From assembly GCA_965224415.1 (NCBI GenBank), contig CBDCZB010000005.1:434001-498000 (forward strand): DNA of 64,000 bases, given 5' to 3'. The notes beneath the pieces are model-generated. The model was not told the DNA's origin, made no database searches, and was given only the letters and a program-made list of their open reading frames with translations. The stretch is from DAOUJI01 sp965224415. Its GTDB lineage: Bacteria; Chloroflexota; Dehalococcoidia; Lucifugimonadales; JAGWBF01. This document shows, in pieces, positions 25,975-33,419 of the stretch (position 1 is its first letter; each line of letters begins with the position of its first letter). The translations under genes were made by a program, and so were the position numbers.

Positions 25975-27222
25975 CTAAACGGCCCTAGGCGCGTCGCCCC
26001 AGGGCACGTCGGGGAGGTTTCGGCTCCGCCTCACCTCGTTTATAGTGAGGACTCCTCTGTCCAGCAGCAGCGCTTCGCGGTTTGCACGGTCGTTCTCGTC
26101 CTCTTTCAGGGCCTCGATGTCAGCCAGGTCGAACTCCACTCTGACCCCGGAATGGCCCAGCATGGGCAGCAGCTTCTCGTTGATTTGCTCCTCCAGGAAC
26201 TTCATCTCCGGTATCATCGTGTTTCGCCAGAATAGGCGCTCCGCCGTATTGATGTTGGCCAAGGTGGCGTTCTGATAGTCGGACAGAAGAGGCATGGGCA
26301 CGCCGAAGGTGCGGCTCACGTCCTCCAGGCTCCAGCGCAGGCCTTGGACGAACTCCATCTCCCTGTGGGTGAACCCCAACGTCTTTATGTCCTTGATGAA
26401 GCTGGCTATGGCGGGCCGGTGGGCGTTTCCGGGGCCTCTGAACCGCCGCTCCCAACGTTGGTAGAAGTCCTCCACCTCGTCGTCGGTCATTCCCTCCTCG
26501 GTGGTGAAGATGACGTCCGGCTGGGCCGAGTTCCTGAAGAAGTTGCGGTTGAAGCGCAAGGCGTCCGCTCCCATGTCGGCGGATAAACGCAGGGGCGCCA
26601 TCGGCGACAGCCCCGCGTACTCGTCCATGGGATTGAAGTAGCGGAACCACACCACTTCATCCCGAGTATACGGCACAGGCCCTGTGACTCCCATGTAGAC
26701 GTATCCTTTGACATACCGATGTCTGTCGGGCAGTACACGCATCCGGTCGGGGCGCAGCGGCCAGATTTCCCACCGGCCCTCGTCGTCCGGCTCCAGGGCC
26801 CAGAAGGCCGATCCCCACAGGCTCAAGTAGGTCTCCGTGGCCCGCCACAGGTCGCCGCGGGTGTGCCAGGGGTTTACCCGTTCGATGAGTTGCTGCACCG
26901 GATGGTCCGGACTGGCCGGGACCCACCCCGAGGCGCCGTCTCTGGCCAGCGCCGTAAAGCCGGGGCGGGCCAGAGCCTCGCTGCGCACCCGAATGGCCGA
27001 GTACACAGGCGCCGAGGAAGCGTAGTAGCTGCCGTACACCGTTTTGGCCCAGTCCTGTCCTACCCCCGAGGTCTCGCTATAGCGGTCCACGTCCACACGG
27101 GAGGTGCGGTTGGCCTTGGTAACGTGCGAGGGGCCTAGCCCGTTATGGCTCTTACCCTGCCTCCGGCCAAGCGCTCCCAGCGCATGCTGCAACAGATTGG
27201 CGGACTTGATTGTGGTTGTCAT
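25975..27222 (-). CDS. Phage portal protein
   Basis: From ATG 27222 (upstream GGAGGAAAGC) the product is 415 aa. It is the HK97-type portal: SAPVYSAIRVRSEALARPGF, HPVQQLIERVNPWHTRGDLWRATETYLSLWGSAFW, PLRPDRMRVLPD, and GLSPMAPLRLSADMGADALRFNRNFF followed by a clip-crown part with VSRTFGVPMPLLSDYQNATLANI. It forms the DNA entry ring in the capsid vertex. The usual protease neighbour has been displaced by two lipoprotein genes. Confidence 0.9.
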   Translation of the reverse strand: MTTTIKSANLLQHALGALGRRQGKSHNGLGPSHVTKANRTSRVDVDRYSETSGVGQDWAKTVYGSYYASSAPVYSAIRVRSEALARPGFTALARDGASGWVPASPDHPVQQLIERVNPWHTRGDLWRATETYLSLWGSAFWALEPDDEGRWEIWPLRPDRMRVLPDRHRYVKGYVYMGVTGPVPYTRDEVVWFRYFNPMDEYAGLSPMAPLRLSADMGADALRFNRNFFRNSAQPDVIFTTEEGMTDDEVEDFYQRWERRFRGPGNAHRPAIASFIKDIKTLGFTHREMEFVQGLRWSLEDVSRTFGVPMPLLSDYQNATLANINTAERLFWRNTMIPEMKFLEEQINEKLLPMLGHSGVRVEFDLADIEALKEDENDRANREALLLDRGVLTINEVRRSRNLPDVPWGDAPRAV

Positions 27223-27280
27223 GCTTTCCTCCATTTGATTCTTCCATTGCGCTTCACGCACACTCAACGAATGGACCCGT

Positions 27281-27314
27281 TCGCCGTGAGCGGAACGAAG
27301 TGAAGTCGAAAGGT
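27281..27314. repeat. Short dispersed repeat between terminase and portal
   Basis: TTCGCCGTGAGCGGAACG...GTCGAAAGG is the same family as the element at 7366-7389. It lies in the short gap between the terminase stop and the portal start. Confidence 0.45.
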
Positions 27315-27333
27315 CCTTCAGTTGGCGGGCGCC

Positions 27334-28692
27334 TCACCCCCACAGCTTCACCCGGCGCCGGTATGGCAGGAAGGCCAGCATCAGTGCGTCGGCTTTGTCC
27401 GGAGAGCGGACTCCCCTCTTGCGCATGTCGTCCTTGCTCTCCACCAATAGCTGCCCGACGCTGTTGAAGCTGTACTTCAGGGCGGCCAATTCGCCCATCA
27501 GCTCCTTGTCCGACGGCAGGAACACCTCGCCGGTGGTGATTAGCTGGCGCAGGTTCCAGTACCCCTCCGCTCTAAGATTGGCAAAGCGGCTTGGGTCATG
27601 GGCGGACCGTCCCACGTTTATGCCGTCCACCCTGTATCCCAGCTCCTTCAGCCGGTCCACTACACCGGCGCCAATGCCCACTTCGTCCACCACCACGTCC
27701 TCGGGGTCCGCCTCTTTGATCGCGTCCACCACGAGGCCCGTCAGCTTCATGGTGTCCAGGCCTCGGAATGTCCGCACCGGCCGGACCTGTCCGCCGCGGC
27801 GCACGAGGATGACGCTTCTGTCGCTGCCGAACCGGGCCACGTCCACGGCTACCACCGTCGGCTGGGGTGCGTCGTCCTGCTCCACAGCCCCGCCCGAGAC
27901 CTTGGCGGCCCCTTCGATGGCGGAGAGAGGTATCAGGGTGTCCTCCGACTGCTCCGGGAACTCTCCCAACACACGGGCCTGGAATATGGGGTTGTCCTCA
28001 CCCCATATCTTCCGCCGCTGTTCCACCCACCTGGCGGTCACCAGTCCGGGCACTGTCTTTGCTCCCGCCGCCACGTTAGGGCTGTCGTAGGCCGATATAG
28101 TTAAGGTGTGGTACAGCTCCCTGTCCTCGTGAAACGCCCGTCGGAAGGAGCCGGTTACGGTGGTGGGGTTGCCTATAAGCAGCAAACGGCAGTTCTCCGA
28201 GGTCATCAACGCCTCTATGGCTTCGTAGATGGGCTCGGCGACTCCCTCCGCCTCATCCACCACGATGAGCATATTGGCGCTGTGAAATCCCTGGAACTCA
28301 TCGGGGCTGTCCGCTGACAGCCCCATGGCGAAGCTGTCTCTTTCGGGCATCTCCAGGCGGGTGTCCAGCAACTTCCCACCCAGGTCGAATTTGGCGTTGC
28401 GGTAGCGCCGGTGCACCTCTTTCCAGAGGATGTGGCGAACCTGCCTGAAGGTCGGAGCCGTGCTCAAGGCCACGGCGTGCTCGTGGCAACTCATGAACCA
28501 GAGGATTGCCACCGCCGCCGAGAACCCCTTGCCCAGCCCGTTGCCCGACTTCACCGCCACCCGTTCGTTAGCCGCGACGGCGGTGAGAGCCTCCACCTGC
28601 TTTGACCAAGGCTCGACGCCCAGGACTTTCCGAGCGAAGTAGACGGGGTCTTCCCGGTGCCGCTTGGTGCATTTATATGGCTTCTTGTTCAA
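27334..28692 (-). CDS. Phage terminase large subunit
   Basis: This 452-aa ATPase/nuclease packages DNA into capsids. The ATPase has VAVKSGNGLGKGFSAAVAILW as its Walker A (the usual K-S/T is here K-G, a deviation), Walker B MLIVVDEAEGV, and coupling motif LLLIGNPTTVTGSF. The RNase H-like nuclease has VAVDVARFGSD, VVVDEVGIGAG and DKADALMLAF with acidic residues in place. The start appears to be TTG at 28692, behind AGGACGG. Preceded by a 51-aa zinc-ribbon gene. No small subunit is seen. Confidence 0.88.
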   Translation of the reverse strand: MNKKPYKCTKRHREDPVYFARKVLGVEPWSKQVEALTAVAANERVAVKSGNGLGKGFSAAVAILWFMSCHEHAVALSTAPTFRQVRHILWKEVHRRYRNAKFDLGGKLLDTRLEMPERDSFAMGLSADSPDEFQGFHSANMLIVVDEAEGVAEPIYEAIEALMTSENCRLLLIGNPTTVTGSFRRAFHEDRELYHTLTISAYDSPNVAAGAKTVPGLVTARWVEQRRKIWGEDNPIFQARVLGEFPEQSEDTLIPLSAIEGAAKVSGGAVEQDDAPQPTVVAVDVARFGSDRSVILVRRGGQVRPVRTFRGLDTMKLTGLVVDAIKEADPEDVVVDEVGIGAGVVDRLKELGYRVDGINVGRSAHDPSRFANLRAEGYWNLRQLITTGEVFLPSDKELMGELAALKYSFNSVGQLLVESKDDMRKRGVRSPDKADALMLAFLPYRRRVKLWG

Positions 28693-28701
28693 CAGGCCGT
28701 C

Positions 28702-28857
28702 CTAGGCGCCCAGCGCCGGAGCATGGGTCGGACTGCTGTCAGAAGGGCTGAAGATGAAGCCGCATCCCCGGCACCTGTAGACCTCGTTGTCTTTGTCCAG
28801 TCGTTTAGCCAGCCTGATCAGGCGGACATCTCCGCAGCGTCGGCAATGCAATTCCAT
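28702..28857 (-). CDS. 51-aa zinc-ribbon protein
   Basis: A short frame with ATG 28857 (GGAGGG Shine-Dalgarno, 5-nt spacing) and stop TAG at 28702. It contains CRRCG at residues 5-9 and CRGCG at 29-33, a CxxC-x20-CxxC zinc-ribbon pattern. It stands just before the terminase gene and just after a terminator hairpin, so it is the first gene of the phage unit. Small zinc ribbons are common in phage head modules and may help DNA packaging or regulation, but no function is known for this one. Confidence 0.7.
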   Translation of the reverse strand: MELHCRRCGDVRLIRLAKRLDKDNEVYRCRGCGFIFSPSDSSPTHAPALGA

Positions 28858-28870
28858 GTATGCCCTCCAC

Positions 28871-28908
28871 AAAAAAAGGGGGACGGACCCGGAGCCCGGG
28901 TCCGTCCC
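28871..28908 (-). terminator. Terminator hairpin upstream of the zinc-ribbon gene
   Basis: An 11-bp perfect stem (28880-28890 with 28898-28908) and, on the minus strand, a run of seven T (28871-28877) ending only 13 nt before the zinc-ribbon start. The stem GGGACGGACCC closely matches that of the terminator at 21674-21703. Confidence 0.75.
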
Positions 28909-29173
28909 GTTGAATATCAGTTTATGGAGCGGCTTTTTGCGGCGTCAACGGGCAGGTGGCATGGGGTCAAGCATGAGACGTCTGTAGGATTCCCTTCCCC
29001 CTTCAAGGGGCAAGGTCAGGATGGAGGTGGGGAGTCCGCACAAGGTCCGACGGCACATCTGCGCCATACTCCCTCTCCTTGAGGGAGAGGGTTGGGGTGA
29101 GGGCAGACAATAGGAAGGGGCGGCGCACCTGATACGCCGCCCCTCTGCGTTGGGCGTTATTTAAGGACGTGAG
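28909..29173. repeat. Intergenic repeats (CCCTCTCC...GGAGAGGG family)
   Basis: About 265 bp with no gene. A palindromic repeat CCCTCTCCTTGAGGGAGAGGG plus TTGGGGTGAGGG lies at 29071-29103, and a weaker relative at about 28999-29035. Related copies stand at 30909-30943, 46494-46525, 48867-48901 and 63549-63610. Confidence 0.6.
29116..29144 (-). terminator. Terminator-like hairpin of the dehalogenase-like gene
   Basis: A perfect 10-bp GC stem (29116-29125 with 29135-29144) with a 9-nt loop, 30 nt past the stop codon. It has no T-run on the minus strand, so termination may be incomplete or Rho-assisted. Confidence 0.5.
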
Positions 29174-30472
29174 TTAGAACTCGTCCATGTCCTCAATGTC
29201 CCACTCCAAGTCCATGGCGTTGGCGGGACCTTTGACCGCGTCTTCCAACCGTGAGCGGAACTCGGAGAATACTTCGTCTCCGTCCGTTCCTTGAGGCACC
29301 TCGCCTGACGACATCTTCTCGGTCAGGTCCTTTAGGAGGTACTCGCTGGCTGTGCCTTCCGGCACGTGGAAGAAGTCGGCGTCGAACCTGGGAAGCTCGC
29401 CGGGACCGAAGTAGCCCGAGTCGTGCATCTCAAAGCCTTCCAGCAGGTGGGTGCCCTTGCCCAGCACCTCTCCGGTGGAAGCGTAGTGGTCCAGCACGTT
29501 ATGCAGACCGTAGCGCTGCACGGGGCATACCTTCATGCAGATTCCGCACGCGGCGTACCGCGCCATCACGGGGCGGCACCTCTTGGCGATGAGCTTAAAC
29601 TTCTCGACACCCCTCCACCAGACCTTCTCCCGCATGAGAGCGCGGCCCGGGCAGCGGTTCACGCACACCTGGCACACGGAACAAAAGGCGTGAATCCCGT
29701 AGTCCACGGGGCTGTCGTAGTCAAGGGGCATGTCCGTGGTGATCATCATCAGGCGGTGGCGGGAGCCGAAGTAGGGCGACAGCAGGTAACCCATGGCGCC
29801 CTGCTGACCCATCCCCGCCGCTACGAACATAGGTATGACAGCGGTGCTGGCGTCCGTGGGCGCGTGAATCTGGGCGTGGAACCCAAGAGAGCGGATGTGC
29901 TCGGCGAAGGCCAGTGCAATGCCCGTCTCCCTCCGGTAAGTGGCGAACACGGCGGCCTCCGCCGGCTCGCTGGGAATGGTCTGGGTCTCTTCGTAGGGCT
30001 GCTCCAGCGCCAGGCATATGGCGTTGGGGAAGGGCTTGATCCAGTTCTTCTTGCTCTTGTAGGCGTACCGCTTGTCGTAGGGCGTGATGCCCACCATGGA
30101 GAAGCCCAGTTCCATGGCTTTGTCCTTGATATCATCCGTGTAGTCCTTGGACCAGTCGGCTTCGCCTTCGGGCTCCAGGGTGCCCGACAGGTTGGCCTCA
30201 CGGATGAGGGGCTTGTTCAGCCGCTCGTGCTCGTCCCGGGTCTCTTTAATGTCGCTGACCGCCCGAGACCAAGCCCTGTACACGAAGTTCTCGACCTGGT
30301 GACTCTCCAGAGGATAGTGGACGCTGTACCAGTCCACCGTCTTCTTGTCCTGGGGGGCTCCAGGGACGGTCTCCAGCTCCTCGGGGACTCGTATAATCGG
30401 GTCTTCGACCGCTCCGGGGATTGGGCCCCGCAGCGTCGGAGGCACTTTGACACTGTGGCCTATCTTAAGCAT
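29174..30472 (-). CDS. Reductive-dehalogenase-like 4Fe-4S/corrinoid protein
   Basis: From ATG 30472 (GGGAGG Shine-Dalgarno) the product is 432 aa. The C-terminal third has two ferredoxin motifs, CSVCQVCVNRCPGRAL and CGICMKVCPVQRYG. The region before them (AAGMGQQGAMGYLLSPYFGSRHRLMMITTDMPLDYDSP) is the corrinoid-binding fold shared by reductive dehalogenases and the queuosine enzyme QueG. It lacks a Tat signal, so it would be cytoplasmic, unlike respiratory RdhA, and no rdhB anchor gene adjoins it. The presence of the RdhA-type spacing of cysteines favours the dehalogenase-like group over QueG. Substrate is unknown. Confidence 0.75.
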   Translation of the reverse strand: MLKIGHSVKVPPTLRGPIPGAVEDPIIRVPEELETVPGAPQDKKTVDWYSVHYPLESHQVENFVYRAWSRAVSDIKETRDEHERLNKPLIREANLSGTLEPEGEADWSKDYTDDIKDKAMELGFSMVGITPYDKRYAYKSKKNWIKPFPNAICLALEQPYEETQTIPSEPAEAAVFATYRRETGIALAFAEHIRSLGFHAQIHAPTDASTAVIPMFVAAGMGQQGAMGYLLSPYFGSRHRLMMITTDMPLDYDSPVDYGIHAFCSVCQVCVNRCPGRALMREKVWWRGVEKFKLIAKRCRPVMARYAACGICMKVCPVQRYGLHNVLDHYASTGEVLGKGTHLLEGFEMHDSGYFGPGELPRFDADFFHVPEGTASEYLLKDLTEKMSSGEVPQGTDGDEVFSEFRSRLEDAVKGPANAMDLEWDIEDMDEF

Positions 30473-30628
30473 GGACAACCTCCCTTAACATAATTCTCCC
30501 ACAATAGGCATACTTGGCAATAAGTTTATACGCCGTTTACGTGGCTGTGTCAAGCGGTTTGCACGCTCATCCTGGCCATGAATGCGGCGTTGGCGGCTAA
30601 AGGCCCAGAGCTGTTGTCTCCGCCCGGA

Positions 30629-30808
30629 CTACTTGTGCTTTTCTATGAGTTCCTTGATCCTGCCGTCGATGTCTCCAACGTCGACGGACGCGTCAGACCT
30701 GGCTATCCCCAGGTGTGAGTCGCGAACCAACTGTTCCCAGTCGGGATCGTTGGCGTATTGGTCACGCAACTCGGCAAAGTACCGGTCCAGCATTTCTCGG
30801 TCGAACAT
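30629..30808 (-). CDS. 59-aa protein of unknown function
   Basis: ATG at 30808 follows GGAGGAG, a strong Shine-Dalgarno, and the frame ends with TAG at 30629. The sequence (MFDREMLDRYFAELRDQY..., ending GRIKELIEKHK) is highly charged and helical. It lies between radA and the dehalogenase-like gene. I recognise no family. Confidence 0.55.
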   Translation of the reverse strand: MFDREMLDRYFAELRDQYANDPDWEQLVRDSHLGIARSDASVDVGDIDGRIKELIEKHK

Positions 30809-30908
30809 AGGCTCCTCCGGGAAGGGTGAGGGTTGGGCTGCCTTGCGAATTCTACGCTAGGTGGAAACTCCCGTCAACCTGACCGCCCCAGAACGCGCCA
30901 CTGGAATT

Positions 30909-30943
30909 CCCTTCTCCCGACAGGAGAGAAGGTTTAGGTGAGG
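30909..30943. repeat. Dispersed palindromic repeat copy
   Basis: CCTTCTCCCGACAGGAGAGAAGG followed by TTTAGGTGAGG belongs to the CCCTCTCC...GGAGAGGGTTGGGGTGAGG family. Confidence 0.5.
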
Positions 30944-30979
30944 CGGAATTGTCCGAATCTCCCTCGTTTCTCAGGAGAT

Positions 30980-32365
30980 TCAAGCCGCCACGCCGAGACT
31001 CTGACGCACGGCCGCGGCGAGGGTAGGGACGATTGCCAACTCGATTCCCTCAGGCGCAGGCATTCTCCCATCGCCGGCTCCGGTGGGGGGAACGATGGCC
31101 TTGCGGAAGCCAAGGCGTGCCGCTTCTCCCAGACGGCGTTCCAGTTGGGGCGCCGGCCGAAGCTCTCCGGTTAACCCCACTTCACCGATGGCTGCCATGT
31201 CTTCCGGAAGGGGCGAGTTGAGGCAACTGGACGCTATTGACAACGCCGTGGCCAGGTCTGCCCCGGGCTCTCGTATGCGCAGACCGCCAGCCACGTTCAC
31301 GATTATGTCCTGGCCTCCCAGGCTCAGTCCAACCCGTCGGCTCAAGACCGCTGACAACATCAGCAGCCTGTTATAGTCCGTGCCGTTGGTGACTCTCCGG
31401 GGGGCTGGCAGGATCGACGGTGAGGTGAGAGATTGAATCTCCACCAGCAGCGGCCGGCTCCCTTCGATTACCGGCGCTATGGCGGACCCGATGGAGCCGT
31501 GCTGTCGGTGGGCCAACATTACCCTGGATGGGTCGTCGACTTCCACAAGTCCGGCTCCCGCCATCTTGAAGATACCCACCTCGTCGGTGGAGCCGAAACG
31601 GTTTTTGGTTCCTCTCAAGATGCGATACGACGTGGCGTTCTCTCCCTCCATGTGGAGCGACACGTCCACCATGTGCTCCAGAGCGCGTGGGCCCGCCAAC
31701 GCCCCGTCCTTGGTTACGTGGCCTGACATAATCAGCGGGACCGTCATGTCCTTGCACCATCGTATCAGCCGGAGCGCGCACTCCCTGACTTGCGCCACGC
31801 TTCCCGGTCCCGATTGGACGTCCCCGGCGTGCAGCGTCTGGATGGAGTCCACAATGACCAGCGAAGCCTCGGAACGGTCCAGCCGCTCGATGACTTGGTC
31901 CACGTCCGTCTCGGACAGCAAGAAGACATCCGTTCCCTGAATCCCAAGCCGGTCTGAGCGCACCTTGATTTGCTGCGCCGACTCTTCGCCGCTCACATAG
32001 ACGACCTTGAGTCCCCGACCAGCGGCCAGCCCCGCCGTCTGGAGCAGCAGGGTTGACTTGCCCACTCCGGGTTCTCCCGCCATGAGTGCCGCCGAGCCCG
32101 GCACGATCCCTCCGCCCAGCACCCTGTCCAACTCCCCAATCCCGACGGAAATTCTGGGATGCCGGTTAGGCTCGATTCCGGAAAGTTCTTCCAGCTCTGC
32201 CGGCTGATGGAAAGCCCGCCGACGAGGGGTCGAGGTCGGACTGGCTCGAGGGGCCTCCGACAACGGGTTCTTGCTTCCGCATGCTGGGCAGAACCCCATC
32301 CACTTGAGGCTTTCGTTGCCGCAGTCACGGCAGAAGAACACCGTCCGGCTTCGGTCTCCGCTCAT
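30980..32365 (-). CDS. radA: DNA repair protein RadA
   Basis: From ATG 32365 the product is 461 aa. An N-terminal zinc finger CRDCG...CPACG is followed by a RecA-like ATPase with Walker A AGEPGVGKSTLLLQ and Walker B SLVIVDSIQTL. The RadA-specific KNRFG motif appears as GTKNRFGSTDEVG. A Lon-like C-terminal domain follows (ADLATALSIASS, AIGEVGLTGELRPAPQLERRL). It helps branch migration in recombination. An ATG/CTG further upstream (to 32401) is in frame but gives a non-conserved extension. Confidence 0.93.
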   Translation of the reverse strand: MSGDRSRTVFFCRDCGNESLKWMGFCPACGSKNPLSEAPRASPTSTPRRRAFHQPAELEELSGIEPNRHPRISVGIGELDRVLGGGIVPGSAALMAGEPGVGKSTLLLQTAGLAAGRGLKVVYVSGEESAQQIKVRSDRLGIQGTDVFLLSETDVDQVIERLDRSEASLVIVDSIQTLHAGDVQSGPGSVAQVRECALRLIRWCKDMTVPLIMSGHVTKDGALAGPRALEHMVDVSLHMEGENATSYRILRGTKNRFGSTDEVGIFKMAGAGLVEVDDPSRVMLAHRQHGSIGSAIAPVIEGSRPLLVEIQSLTSPSILPAPRRVTNGTDYNRLLMLSAVLSRRVGLSLGGQDIIVNVAGGLRIREPGADLATALSIASSCLNSPLPEDMAAIGEVGLTGELRPAPQLERRLGEAARLGFRKAIVPPTGAGDGRMPAPEGIELAIVPTLAAAVRQSLGVAA

Positions 32366-32552
32366 CGTCGTCGCTCCGTTCGTTGGGGCAAGCCGGAGCA
32401 AGCGGCCGCTCGCCCGGCGCCTTAGTTAACCCCGCCGCCCCTCGCAACGTCAACGGGCAACTGTCACGCTTAGATTCTTTCTCCCGCTTGGGATGAAGGT
32501 TGAGGCTGTCGTAGGGGCGACCGGCCGGTTGCCTAGACTCATCCGCAGGATA

Positions 32553-33320
32553 CTACCTGAAAGTCCGGTCGTATTCTTCTACAGGGTCCCAGTACACAAT
32601 CTCCATCGGCAATCCCCTGGCGTCTTTTGGAGGATCGTCTGGGACCGCCCGGAGCTGTCCGTGGCCGCAGTGGCCGGTCACCGCCAACGCCAGCGCGTCC
32701 ACGATGTCGTCCCTGGCCACGACCTTCCTTAAGAACCGAGAACAAGCCGCGTCGAATATCTCCCTGGCGTGGGGCTCGATCCCTTGAAGAACTTCTAGTC
32801 GCTCCTTCTCTCCCTCCGCCTTCTTCTTGCCGTACTTCATGGGTCGTTTATGGTTTAACGCCCAGAGGCAGAGTTCCGGGTGGACCTCCCTGACTTGGGG
32901 AGTTGCATTGGGACCCCGCTCCAATAGCGCCTTATCGACTTGCGCTATCTTGGGAGCGATGCGGAAAGCCTGCTGGCTAATTCCCTTCCCGGCGAATTGA
33001 CGTTCCACTTCCAAGGCGCGCCTGTAGTCCCACGGCGATCTCGCTGCTTGTTCGACAGTTCGACGGGTCGGAGTAGGGAATACGCTCGACCGGCGGGCTT
33101 CCAGCCTCCGACGTGCCTCACGGTCGCAATCACGCCCGCCCGCCCCCTCCGGCAGCCCTATCGGGATGTCTACGAGGACCAGTTCGGCGCCGGCGTAGCG
33201 GTCCAGCAATTCTTTGAACGTCTTGAACACGCCGATTTCATACCTGCCCCGGCCGTCGAGTCCCACGCTGAACCAGCCTTCGGGGCAGCCGTCCACGCCA
33301 ACGAATCTACTCTGCGTCAT
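32553..33320 (-). CDS. DUF429 protein, predicted RNase H-like
   Basis: This 255-aa protein begins FVGVDGCPEGWFSV, the typical first strand and acidic residue of DUF429. VLVDIPIGLPEG (about residues 50-61) and EVHPELCLWAL (about 152) are further family motifs, and RDDIVDALALAVTGH near the end supplies the last aspartates. The family is predicted to have an RNase H fold. Its function is unknown. It lies between radA and clpC on the same strand, after the clpC terminator. Confidence 0.85.
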   Translation of the reverse strand: MTQSRFVGVDGCPEGWFSVGLDGRGRYEIGVFKTFKELLDRYAGAELVLVDIPIGLPEGAGGRDCDREARRRLEARRSSVFPTPTRRTVEQAARSPWDYRRALEVERQFAGKGISQQAFRIAPKIAQVDKALLERGPNATPQVREVHPELCLWALNHKRPMKYGKKKAEGEKERLEVLQGIEPHAREIFDAACSRFLRKVVARDDIVDALALAVTGHCGHGQLRAVPDDPPKDARGLPMEIVYWDPVEEYDRTFR

Positions 33321-33365
33321 ACCCTGATGGGCCTCCCATACCAGGTGGAGAGGTACGAAAAGAAA

Positions 33366-33390
33366 TGCGGGGCGTCATTGACGCCCCGCA
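33366..33390 (-). terminator. clpC terminator
   Basis: A perfect 11-bp stem TGCGGGGCGTC/GACGCCCCGCA with a 3-nt loop, followed on the minus strand by TTTCTTTTCG. It lies 30 nt after the clpC stop. Confidence 0.75.
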
Positions 33391-33419
33391 GCCATGTCTG
33401 AATTTAGAGGTGGATGGGG

